Under the pieces are notes generated by a model. That model was not told the DNA's origin, made no database searches, and saw only the letters and a program-made list of their open reading frames with translations. A stretch of 64,000 bases of DNA from a bacterium (GTDB lineage Bacteria; Sumerlaeota; Sumerlaeia; SLMS01; JAHLLQ01), in the NCBI GenBank assembly GCA_020444065.1, contig JAHLLQ010000009.1:1-64000 (forward strand), in the 5' to 3' direction. Positions within the stretch are counted from its first letter, which is position 1, and each line of letters begins with the position of its first letter. Below are positions 1 through 8,059 of the stretch, one piece after another. The translations under genes were made by a program, and so were the position numbers.

Positions 1-56
1 TTGGTGGATGTGGGGACGTTTTGGGCGTTTGGCTGGGAGGCTGAGGCGCGGGGTGT

Positions 57-1019
57 TTACTCCAAACCGATCTGGCGATACGCCTCTTCCAGGACTTCCG
101 CGCTTTCCATGAGTTTCTCGTGCTCGGGTTCGGCGAGTGTGAGTTCGAGGTGTTCGACGGCCCCGGCGCGGCTGATGAGCGTGGGGATCGAGAGGCAGAC
201 TTCGTGCAGTCCGTACAGGCCGTGAAACTGGCGGCTGACGGTGTAGAGAGAATGCTGCGAGTGCGAGAGGGATTCGGCCAGGCGCACCGTGGCGAGGCCG
301 ATTGCGAAGTGCGTGGCGCCTTTGCGTTCGATGATTTCGTAGGCGGCGCGGCGCACGTCTTTGCTGATCTCGCGCTTCTGATCATCGCCGAATGGAATGC
401 CGTGCAGGCGACAGTATTCTTCGACGTGAAAGGCGCCTATCATAGCGCGGCTCCAGACCATGACTTCGCTGTCGCCGTGCTCGCCGATGACGTAGCCGTG
501 CACGTTGCGCGGTGCGATGCGGCAGTGCTGGCTGATCAGTTGGCGGAATCGTGCGGTGTCGAGCACCGTGCCCGAGCCGAACACGCGCGAGGGCGGCAGG
601 CAGGAGAGCTTCAGCGCGACGCGCGTCATGATGTCGACGGGATTCGTGACGATCAGGAAGAGCGCTTCGGGGTTGTTGACGGCCAGCCTTGGGAAGAACG
701 TTCGATAGATGTCGACGTTGCGGCGAACGAGATCGAGGCGGGACTCGCCGGGCTTCTGGGCCACGCCGGCGGTGATCACGACCAGGTCGCAATCGGTGAG
801 GTCGGGGAGATCGATAACGCTCAGCGAAACGTTTTTGGAGAACGGGACGCAGTGCTGGAGGTCCATCAATTCGCCTTCGGCGCGACGGCGATCCATATCG
901 ACCAGCAGGATCTCGTTCGCGACGCCGGCCTGGATCATCGCATAGGCGGTGGTGGAACCCACGGCGCCGACGCCGACGATGGCAATGCGTTCGATTCCAC
1001 GACTTGGTTTGGCGAGCAT
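57..1019 (-). CDS. ldh: L-lactate dehydrogenase
   Basis: NAD-dependent interconversion of pyruvate and L-lactate in the cytoplasm. The 320 residues match the usual LDH length. The Rossmann loop GVGAVG lies at residues 16-21, and Asp41 ends beta2, as expected for NAD rather than NADP. The active-site loop carries Gln88 at the position that separates LDH (Gln) from malate dehydrogenase (Arg), followed by Arg94. Asp154 and Arg157 sit in LDTARFR, and catalytic His181 is in GEHGDS. The start follows a GGAGG box five bases upstream. Gln88 makes LDH much more likely than MDH, though activity cannot be proved from sequence. A membrane-protein gene lies upstream on the same strand, 97 bases away. Confidence 0.93.
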   Translation of the reverse strand: MLAKPSRGIERIAIVGVGAVGSTTAYAMIQAGVANEILLVDMDRRRAEGELMDLQHCVPFSKNVSLSVIDLPDLTDCDLVVITAGVAQKPGESRLDLVRRNVDIYRTFFPRLAVNNPEALFLIVTNPVDIMTRVALKLSCLPPSRVFGSGTVLDTARFRQLISQHCRIAPRNVHGYVIGEHGDSEVMVWSRAMIGAFHVEEYCRLHGIPFGDDQKREISKDVRRAAYEIIERKGATHFAIGLATVRLAESLSHSQHSLYTVSRQFHGLYGLHEVCLSIPTLISRAGAVEHLELTLAEPEHEKLMESAEVLEEAYRQIGLE

Positions 1020-1116
1020 TCACGCCTCCTGACACCGGAATGCCGCCCTCACCCAATTCCCAAAAACGTTGATAGCAATTCCCTCGCCCGCACGGCAAGC
1101 GTAAGGCTGAGATCGG

Positions 1117-2538
1117 TTATTGCTCTTCGGTCGTGCGGATGGATTCGAGTCCGAAGAATTCGGCGCAGGCGGTGTTGCGCCAGTGCTCGGGGTCTTCGGT
1201 GATATCGTCGAAGTGAATCGTCTCCGGCTCGTCTTCGATGGGCGCGACGACGAGGTTCATTTCGCCGTTGGCGAGCGCTTCCTCGATACGGGCGTAGCGT
1301 GCTTCGAGCAGTTCATCGTACGGGGTGGCCTTGCCGAGCGATTTCGCCGCTTCGATCGGATTGTCCGCCGTGCCGAGCAGACCCGCCAACAGGATCAGTC
1401 GTCCCGCCAACTGCACGTGCTTCCAGTGAGGGATTTCTTCGAGGGCGGAACGACGGCGCCACAATTCAGCTCCGGCTGCGAGCGATGCAAACGCACCCAG
1501 CAGGAAGAAGAAATAGATCACGCCGAGTGTACGATCCGGCGGATCGTCGCCAATGCTCCACGCCGCGGGGAAGAAACCCGCGTACCCGATTCCAACCGCA
1601 ACGACCGGCATTGCCCAGAGCATCCAGCGCGGGCAGTTTGCGAGATACTGCGCCGACCAGCGGATCGCAAACGGCAGGGCCAGGATGCATGTGCCGATCA
1701 GAACGGGCTCGAACAACCAGGCGAGGATGTACTCCGTACCAAACGAAAAGGTCATACCCAGTGCACCGAAGATTCCGGGGTGGGACTCGACGGCTTCCAT
1801 GCGTTGCGAATTACCCGGCGCGAGGATGACGATCGCTGCGCCCATGCCTGCTGCGAGCAATGCGGCAAGCCAATGGTATCGCGACTCGGCCCGCAGATAG
1901 AACTGCGCCGCGGTTCCGAGGGTCAGGATTCCACAGAGCAGGAACATGGTGGTTTCGTTCATTCCCGCCGTCAGGATTGCCAGGACGATGATCGGGATCG
2001 GCAGCCACTTCGGCGGCGAGTTAGCGGCTCGCACGAGCGTGGCGAGAAGCAGAAGCACGAGGATGCTGGCGGCGGTGTATGTTCCGGCGCCTTCGACCCA
2101 GTAGAAGGCCTGCGGAGGACCTGGGACGCTTGCCAGGAAAATGACCAGCGCTCCGGCGGCGGCGATGAGGATTTCGCGGCGGGACGCGAGGTTCCCGGCA
2201 AGTGTGCGAATCAGCACCCAGATCCCCCCGAACATCCCGAGCAGGTGACCGACCGGGACGATCCAGTAGAGATCGGGATCAAGCTTCGTGATTCCGAGGA
2301 ATGCTGTGATCAGGATCGTCGAGGCCCATCGTCCGGACCATTCGAGGTACCAGTATTTCTGGACGGCCAGGAAGCCGTGCTCGCGGACACTGGCCGCGTA
2401 GGCGAAGTCGTCCGCCATCGGGTGACAGAAGAACGCCAGGATCAGGAACATCGCCGGAATGATCACGTACAGCGCCAGAATCACGGTGCGTGGGAGCTTT
2501 CGGGCGAAGAACTCGGCTGTCGGATTCGGCGCGGCCAT
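1117..2538 (-). CDS. Polytopic membrane protein, DUF6056/GT-C-like
   Basis: A 473-residue inner-membrane protein with about ten predicted hydrophobic segments. After the first segment comes an acidic MADDFAYA motif. Such a Asp-Asp pair in the first outside loop is typical of DUF6056 and GT-C glycosyltransferase-like proteins that use lipid-linked sugar donors. The last 70 residues are soluble and acidic. The start is backed by AAAGGA six bases upstream. It lies upstream of ldh on the same strand and divergent from the MBL hydrolase gene. A role in surface glycan assembly is inference; the substrate is unknown. Confidence 0.6.
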   Translation of the reverse strand: MAAPNPTAEFFARKLPRTVILALYVIIPAMFLILAFFCHPMADDFAYAASVREHGFLAVQKYWYLEWSGRWASTILITAFLGITKLDPDLYWIVPVGHLLGMFGGIWVLIRTLAGNLASRREILIAAAGALVIFLASVPGPPQAFYWVEGAGTYTAASILVLLLLATLVRAANSPPKWLPIPIIVLAILTAGMNETTMFLLCGILTLGTAAQFYLRAESRYHWLAALLAAGMGAAIVILAPGNSQRMEAVESHPGIFGALGMTFSFGTEYILAWLFEPVLIGTCILALPFAIRWSAQYLANCPRWMLWAMPVVAVGIGYAGFFPAAWSIGDDPPDRTLGVIYFFFLLGAFASLAAGAELWRRRSALEEIPHWKHVQLAGRLILLAGLLGTADNPIEAAKSLGKATPYDELLEARYARIEEALANGEMNLVVAPIEDEPETIHFDDITEDPEHWRNTACAEFFGLESIRTTEEQ

Positions 2539-2731
2539 TCGGTTTCCTTTCGTTGAGGAAAGGAGTAGGTGGGCCGCCGTACCGCCACAAGGAAAAGACG
2601 GCGGGGGAGGAGGGCCTCCTCGATGGGGTGCTTACTCTTGCGTCGCGATGCTCTTCTGTTCCTAATGGAGGTACGAACGGAACCCGAAGCGAAAGGACGG
2701 CAGGTCGGCCGGGCCCGCCGGTGAGAGCACG

Positions 2732-3580
2732 ATGCACCGAAACTACCGAGTCAGCGATCTGGATCCGCGGCGGCTGTACGTCCTGCCGCTGGGGGTCGGG
2801 GATGCCTTCACGAGCCTGTTCTTCCACACGAGCTTCCTGCTGATCGCCGAGGGGAGGGTGGTGCTGGTGGACTGCCCCGCGCCGCTGCGGCGGATGGTGC
2901 ACGATGCCGCACGGAAGGCTCGTCTGGACCTGCAGGTGCGGGACATCGATCACGTGATCCTGACGCATATGCACGGCGACCATTGCAACGGGCTGGAGGA
3001 GTTTGCGTTCTATAAGCGCTTTGTTCTCAATGCCCCAAAGCCGCATGTCTACATGCTTCCGGAGGTCGAAAAACCTCTGTGGGAGAAGCGGCTGTCGGGC
3101 GTCCTGGAGGAGATATCGATTCCCGGCACCGATGTGCCTGCTCGTCGGAAGATGGACGACTACTTCCAGATCCACCATTGGGAAGAGGATGAGTACCAGC
3201 ACCTCGCCGAGATCGGGTCCGAGCTTGAGTTCGTGATCCGCCGAACGAAGCACTTCATCCCGTGCTTCGGGATGCGCGTCCGGCTGCACGATTTTTCCGT
3301 CGGGTACAGCGCCGACACGGCTTACGACCCGGAGCACATTGACTTCCTGAAGAGCGCCAACCTGATCGTCCACGAGACGGGGCATGGCTCCGGACATACG
3401 CCGTTGGACAAGCTGGCTGCTCTGCCCCACGATATCCGTTCAAAGATGTCCCTGATTCATGTGCCCGACGATTTGAACGTCTTCGATTGCAGCATACCCG
3501 TGATGAGCGAGGGATCGCTGTACGAAGTTGGCTCCGGACGCGATCCAAAGATTATCAACGAGGTCGCACAGCCTACCTGA
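2732..3580 (+). CDS. Metallo-beta-lactamase-fold hydrolase
   Basis: A 282-residue cytoplasmic protein of the metallo-beta-lactamase superfamily. The signature HMHGDH at residues 79-84 supplies the dinuclear-metal ligands (His79, His81, Asp83, His84). Asp47 precedes it at the end of a strand, in LVDCPAP. Further candidate ligands are the Asp in YSADT and the histidines in HETGHGSGHT near residue 215. No signal peptide is present. It opens a plus-strand run with the next three genes. The architecture resembles RNase Z-like or PQQ-type hydrolases; the substrate cannot be told from sequence. Confidence 0.82.
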   Translation: MHRNYRVSDLDPRRLYVLPLGVGDAFTSLFFHTSFLLIAEGRVVLVDCPAPLRRMVHDAARKARLDLQVRDIDHVILTHMHGDHCNGLEEFAFYKRFVLNAPKPHVYMLPEVEKPLWEKRLSGVLEEISIPGTDVPARRKMDDYFQIHHWEEDEYQHLAEIGSELEFVIRRTKHFIPCFGMRVRLHDFSVGYSADTAYDPEHIDFLKSANLIVHETGHGSGHTPLDKLAALPHDIRSKMSLIHVPDDLNVFDCSIPVMSEGSLYEVGSGRDPKIINEVAQPT

Positions 3581-3611
3581 GGCTGTCGACGATTGAGGAG
3601 AGGTAGTGGTC

Positions 3612-4379
3612 ATGACTCGTCAAGTTCAGCAGACTTTCTACGTGGTGTTGCCCCATCAGCCGCCCGATGTCGGTGGGTCGGTGCGCCCGATCTCGCGCCT
3701 GGTGAAGGAAGAGGAAGAGCAGATCCGGCAGCGTTTGCTGATCCCGACGTTTCAGATCTTCCGACGCTATGCGAATCGCTCGAACGCCGAAGGTTTCCGG
3801 AATCAGCTGCACGCGCTCGGCGTAGAGACCTTCATCGTGTCGGACACGGAGTTGAAAGGGCACCTGTTCCTGTGGGCGAAGCGCGCCGACCAGGGCGCGG
3901 GCGGGCTGGCCATTCGCGACTTCAGCGATCAGCCGCTGTACTGTCCGTTCGAGGACTTGCGCGCGATCACGATCGGAACGGTGCAGCGCGAGGATGGCTC
4001 GAAGGTTCAGGTCATCGATTTGCAGAGGAAGTCCACACCGATCACACCGCGTATCGATACGTCGCTGTTCGATTTCGGCGCGATGATGAACCGCCAGGAC
4101 GCCGGTGTGGAGCAGTTCCTGGAAGTGATCGAGACGGCCGCCGACATCAAGGTGGATCGGGACTTCGATGCCATCGCCGACCACATGCCCCAAGTGCGGG
4201 AAGCGTTGGCCTCGCATCCGGGCGAGTTTCCACCGGCGGCCGATGCTATCGAGGTCGCTTATGATCGGCCGTACATGAAGAGCTACAATCTGTACAGCTT
4301 CCTGTACCGCGCGCGGCTGATCAAGATGGACGAGTTGCAAGCGGGCGACGATCCTACGGGGAAGCACCGTCAACCCTAG
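3612..4379 (+). CDS. Conserved hypothetical protein
   Basis: About 255 residues, soluble, with no signal peptide or membrane segment. I do not recognise a family. The N-terminal part is rich in charged and aromatic residues (FQIFRRYANRS), and the C-terminus is acidic. The ATG at 3612 follows AGAGG by eight bases; an in-frame GTG at 3606 is an equally possible start. It lies 31 bases after the MBL hydrolase and 11 bases before the DUF2726 gene, so the three are probably co-transcribed. No function is assigned. Confidence 0.72.
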   Translation: MTRQVQQTFYVVLPHQPPDVGGSVRPISRLVKEEEEQIRQRLLIPTFQIFRRYANRSNAEGFRNQLHALGVETFIVSDTELKGHLFLWAKRADQGAGGLAIRDFSDQPLYCPFEDLRAITIGTVQREDGSKVQVIDLQRKSTPITPRIDTSLFDFGAMMNRQDAGVEQFLEVIETAADIKVDRDFDAIADHMPQVREALASHPGEFPPAADAIEVAYDRPYMKSYNLYSFLYRARLIKMDELQAGDDPTGKHRQP

Positions 4380-4390
4380 CACATCGGAAA

Positions 4391-4918
4391 ATGGAATCTA
4401 TTCAATCAACTCCCGGTGCCTCTTCCCTCCTGATTTTGGCCGCGGCCGCCGGGCTGCTTTTCCTGCTGATCGTGGTGGTGGCGCTGGCGGTGTTGCTGCG
4501 TCCGAAACCACGCGAGGAATTTCCCTATGTGACCCAGCCGGTCATGACGGATGCCGAGCTGGCGTTCCACCTGGCGCTGGCGGACTGCGTGCCGACGGAT
4601 ACGATTCTGCTGTCCAAGGTGAGACTGGCGGATTTCCTGGAGGTGAAGGCTCAGCCCGGGGAGCACCTACGTTACTTCGGCCGGATCTCACAGAAGCACG
4701 CGGACTTTCTGCTGATCGATGCGGCGAGTTCGGACCCGCTGCTGGTGATCGAACTGGACGATGCATCGCATCGGCGATCGCAGCGCACGATCGACAGCGA
4801 TGCATTCAAGGACAAGGCCTACGCCGCGGCAGGCATACCGATCCTAAGAGTGCCGGCGGCGCGACGGTACGACCGGGCCGATCTGGAAGAGAAGATCGCC
4901 GAAGCGCTGGAGGCGTGA
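4391..4918 (+). CDS. Membrane-anchored DUF2726 protein
   Basis: A 175-residue protein with one N-terminal membrane segment (about residues 9-35) followed by a DUF2726 domain (about 55-170). The domain shows the family's core: a strand ending in LLSKVRLADFL, then the aspartates in ADFLLID and VIELDDASH, which resemble the acidic centre of restriction-endonuclease-like folds. The fold analogy is from family knowledge, and nuclease activity is unproven. It starts 11 bases after the preceding gene, which suggests an operon. What it acts on is not known. Confidence 0.8.
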   Translation: MESIQSTPGASSLLILAAAAGLLFLLIVVVALAVLLRPKPREEFPYVTQPVMTDAELAFHLALADCVPTDTILLSKVRLADFLEVKAQPGEHLRYFGRISQKHADFLLIDAASSDPLLVIELDDASHRRSQRTIDSDAFKDKAYAAAGIPILRVPAARRYDRADLEEKIAEALEA

Positions 4919-4972
4919 AGGTCGTTAGCGGGGAACGCGTAGAAAGCCCATCCTAAGCAGGAAGAGGTTCCC

Positions 4973-6397
4973 ATGAGCGAGCACGATGCCGGCGTTCCGT
5001 CACCGCCGCCGACGCCCTTCGAGCAGGAGCCTGACGGACCGGTTCCCCCTCTCGTAAGGGAGGATGCGCCGGTTGCGGAAAGTCAGCGCATCGACAGCCT
5101 CGATCTTGTGCGCGGCGCCGCGGTTCTCGGTATTCTGATCGTTAACGGGCTGAGCTTTGGAATGCCAACAATGTCCTTCTCGATTCCGGGCATCTGGGAA
5201 CCGGCGGGTGGGATACACGCGATCGCATTCGCCTTTGTCTACCTCTTCGCGCTCGGGAAGTTCTTCTCGCTCTTCTCGATGTTGTTTGGCGCGGGCTTGT
5301 GGCTACAGACGAACAAGACGCTGCGAACGGGTCATTCGCCGGCGCCGATTTACTTGAAGCGCCTCGCCGTTCTGCTCTTCATCGGACTCATACATGCCTT
5401 TCTGATCTGGCACGGCGATATTCTCGTCGTGTACGCCGTGGTGGGCCTGATCGTGTTCCTGTTACGGAAGCGCTCGAACAAGTTTCTGCTTTGGACGGCG
5501 GCGATTCTGCTCATCGCGCCGATCTTCTGCTGCAGCGGTCCGCTCAGCCTTGGAGGGGCGGTCAATACAGAGGCCCAGCGTCTCAACATCCGCCACAAGG
5601 TCGCCGATATGGACGATCCGCCGCTGGAGTGGAAGGTTTTCCTGGAGGAGCACTTCCCTTCGAACTGGTCGGTGGCGGAGCCTTTCCTGGATGAACCCTT
5701 CAAAGAGCGAGTGGCATTGTATGGCCAGTATTACATGACGCCGCTTGGCGCCTCGCTGGAGGCGCACACTTTCGCCGATGGCCCCTGGGGAGAGATCATG
5801 GCGTTTCGAGGAATCTCGACCGTTTTCTTCTGGGTCGCCGGCGTTCTGATGTTCGGCTACTCGGTGCTGGCTTACATGCTGTTGGGGATTGTCCTGATGC
5901 GGAGTGGCATCTTCTCCAATCCGGCCGCCCATAAGCGCCTTCTCGAGCGGCTTGTGGTGTGGGGGCTTCCGATCGGATTCGGCATTCAGCTCGGTGCGCT
6001 TTACCTGGCCTACACGGACGATCCTGGATTCCACGCGCTGGCCGGCGCAATCCAGCCTCTCGGGGCAATCGGCATGACCGGCGCGTATTTCGGGATTCTG
6101 ATGCTTGCCTGCCGGAGTGAGAAGTTCCTGCGCGTCATGGCGCCGCTGCGGGCCTGTGGGCGGATGGCATTGACGAACTACCTGATGGATTCCGTTGTCT
6201 TCACCCTGATCTTCTATTCGTATGGCCTTGGGTACTTCGGGCAGTTCGGTCCGGCGACGATCCTGCTGTTTGTGCTGGGAATGTGGATCGTTCAACTGAC
6301 CCTGAGTCCACTGTGGCTGAAGGTGTTCCGCTTCGGTCCGATCGAGTGGCTGTGGCGCACGATCACCTACGGCCACTTCCAGCCGATGCTCCGTTGA
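4973..6397 (+). CDS. DUF418 (YeiB-like) membrane protein
   Basis: A 474-residue integral membrane protein. The soluble N-terminus (about 35 residues, proline- and acid-rich) leads into RIDSLDLVRGAAVLGILIVN, the typical opening of the DUF418/YeiB group and related acyltransferase-3-like proteins. About ten membrane segments follow. The C-terminal part has the conserved stretch ACGRMALTNYLMDS, also typical of DUF418. The start has AGGAAGAGG upstream. Family members are thought to be transporters or membrane acyltransferases; the specificity is unknown. Its stop faces the convergent neighbour with a single base between them. Confidence 0.87.
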   Translation: MSEHDAGVPSPPPTPFEQEPDGPVPPLVREDAPVAESQRIDSLDLVRGAAVLGILIVNGLSFGMPTMSFSIPGIWEPAGGIHAIAFAFVYLFALGKFFSLFSMLFGAGLWLQTNKTLRTGHSPAPIYLKRLAVLLFIGLIHAFLIWHGDILVVYAVVGLIVFLLRKRSNKFLLWTAAILLIAPIFCCSGPLSLGGAVNTEAQRLNIRHKVADMDDPPLEWKVFLEEHFPSNWSVAEPFLDEPFKERVALYGQYYMTPLGASLEAHTFADGPWGEIMAFRGISTVFFWVAGVLMFGYSVLAYMLLGIVLMRSGIFSNPAAHKRLLERLVVWGLPIGFGIQLGALYLAYTDDPGFHALAGAIQPLGAIGMTGAYFGILMLACRSEKFLRVMAPLRACGRMALTNYLMDSVVFTLIFYSYGLGYFGQFGPATILLFVLGMWIVQLTLSPLWLKVFRFGPIEWLWRTITYGHFQPMLR

Positions 6398-6398
6398 G

Positions 6399-7868
6399 TC
6401 AGTAAGTCAGCAGGCCTGACGGTGCGGGTTCGGGCACGAATTCCAGATCGGCGATCGCGGGCACGTGATCGGACGCGACGGAATCGCTTGAATACAGGCC
6501 GTATTCAGTCAGGACATCGTTCGGAATATCCCGTGTGTAGAGACAATAGCTCTTCTTCAATGTCGCGGCATCTTCGCCAACGAGGATGAAATCCAGCTTC
6601 CCAGGGGCAAAGGATCCGTTCGGGTTCTGCCATGTGAACGCCTCTCGGGTGTGCGTGTGGCGCAGGGGAGCCGAAGTCAGAGAACCACGTTCGCGGGCGG
6701 GGGAGAAGTTCGGCCCATACGTAGCTTCGTTGATGAACGTGCCGTCTCGCAGAGTCTCCAACTGCCGCACGTAGCCGACCATATTAAAATCCCCGACCAT
6801 CACGACGGCCTCATCTCCGGAGGTTGTGAATGGTCCTGTGTTCTCCATTGCATTACGCCAAACTTGAGACATTCGATCGTGTTCGCGGTCCCTGCCCGAA
6901 TTGTCCTCGCAGCACGGTGTGTGTGCGTTGATCACAACGAGATCGCGGTTCGAGATCCCCGGCGGAAGGTCGATCAGGCTGACGAGGTTTCCATCCGAAG
7001 CCACCGAAGCTGCGATCGGCCACCGACTGACCGTGATGCAATCACTTACCTCGGCTGCGTACCAGTTGCCCTCGAGGGCATCGGCGACGAAATCGCGCGT
7101 TGTGGCAGCGGACCACCGGTAGACCTCTTGGAAGTTCACGATGTCCGGTTGCGTGGCCTGCAGGATTCGAGTGAAAGGTGCGGGATTCGAGTCCGGCGAG
7201 TCGCTGTGGACATTCCAACTCAGGATTCGGACGTCCGTGGCATCGATGCGGTCGATCGTGATTGGCTCGGCATCCGGCGCCCCTGTCGCAAATGAGTAGG
7301 AGACCGTGCCGGTATCCGGCGCGTAGTCACTCGAGCCAATCGCGAAGTAGAAGGAAACTGAGTCCGAGCCCTGAAGCGGCATTCGATCCCGTTCGAAGGC
7401 GATCTCGAATTGTGAGGCGGAATGGGTCGGGGCGCTGCGCACGCCGAAATCATTCTGCGAGGACCACACGGGCGATGTCGGTGTCTGGTAGTAGTAGATT
7501 CCCCGGTATCCGAAATAAGCGATCAGATCCGCCCCGATGCCTCGGGTTTGGAATCCCGTTTCGGCAGAGCCATCCGCATCGAGGAAGAGTTTCAGTTCAT
7601 TTCCGGCCTCGGAACTGGGGTCGTTTTGGAGGATCGTCTCTCGGGTCACATCGACCCGGAAGTAGAGGAAGTCATCGTCGTTTGCTACGTAGATGGTGCC
7701 AAGATCCTGACCGGTGGATTCCAGGGCGTCGTCGACGACGGGAGTAGCGGCTCCCCAATCGTCGAACTGACCATCAACGATGATCGGAAGCGCTTCGGCG
7801 TGGAGTAGTAGCGGTTGGCAAGCGAACAGGCAGAAAAAGGTCAGCGCGATCCGGTTTGGTAGTGCCAA
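6399..7868 (-). CDS. Secreted endonuclease/exonuclease/phosphatase-fold protein with CBM9-like domain
   Basis: I place the start at the TTG at 7868 because AGGAG lies six bases upstream and a clean signal peptide follows (LTFFCLFACQPLLLHAEA). An upstream ATG at 7931 would bury that peptide. After the signal comes a CBM9/DOMON-like beta domain (VDGQFDDWG, about residues 30-200). An endonuclease/exonuclease/phosphatase domain follows: RILSWNVHS, NFQEVYRWS, VGDFNMVG and a C-terminal SDHVPAIADL. The Asn, Glu, Asp and His catalytic positions of the fold are visible, so it could be a nuclease or phosphodiesterase. The tail ends in VPEPAPSGLLTY, like the start of a PEP-CTERM sorting tag but with no membrane segment after it. 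Confidence 0.85.
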   Translation of the reverse strand: MALPNRIALTFFCLFACQPLLLHAEALPIIVDGQFDDWGAATPVVDDALESTGQDLGTIYVANDDDFLYFRVDVTRETILQNDPSSEAGNELKLFLDADGSAETGFQTRGIGADLIAYFGYRGIYYYQTPTSPVWSSQNDFGVRSAPTHSASQFEIAFERDRMPLQGSDSVSFYFAIGSSDYAPDTGTVSYSFATGAPDAEPITIDRIDATDVRILSWNVHSDSPDSNPAPFTRILQATQPDIVNFQEVYRWSAATTRDFVADALEGNWYAAEVSDCITVSRWPIAASVASDGNLVSLIDLPPGISNRDLVVINAHTPCCEDNSGRDREHDRMSQVWRNAMENTGPFTTSGDEAVVMVGDFNMVGYVRQLETLRDGTFINEATYGPNFSPARERGSLTSAPLRHTHTREAFTWQNPNGSFAPGKLDFILVGEDAATLKKSYCLYTRDIPNDVLTEYGLYSSDSVASDHVPAIADLEFVPEPAPSGLLTY

Positions 7869-8059
7869 TATGTACTCCTGTCTGTGTGGAACTCGTTCGC
7901 AGGAATTCTGTTCCGGCTTGGCGCCAAACAATTGTTTTGCTTGAATTCAGTGCGGCGGATTCTTCCTAATCACGAGGAACGAGAGAAGTATATACCCGTG
8001 TCGCACTTTGTGAAGCGGAATATTTGGGTGAATCGGATCATCGGGGCGGCGAAACCAAG

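Noticed and set aside
1-56. The first bases of the window
   Set aside because: They precede the ldh stop and show no gene or recognisable signal.
6399-6440. A working PEP-CTERM sorting tag
   Set aside because: Only the VPEP start is present; the membrane helix and the basic end are missing, so I report it only as a possible remnant.
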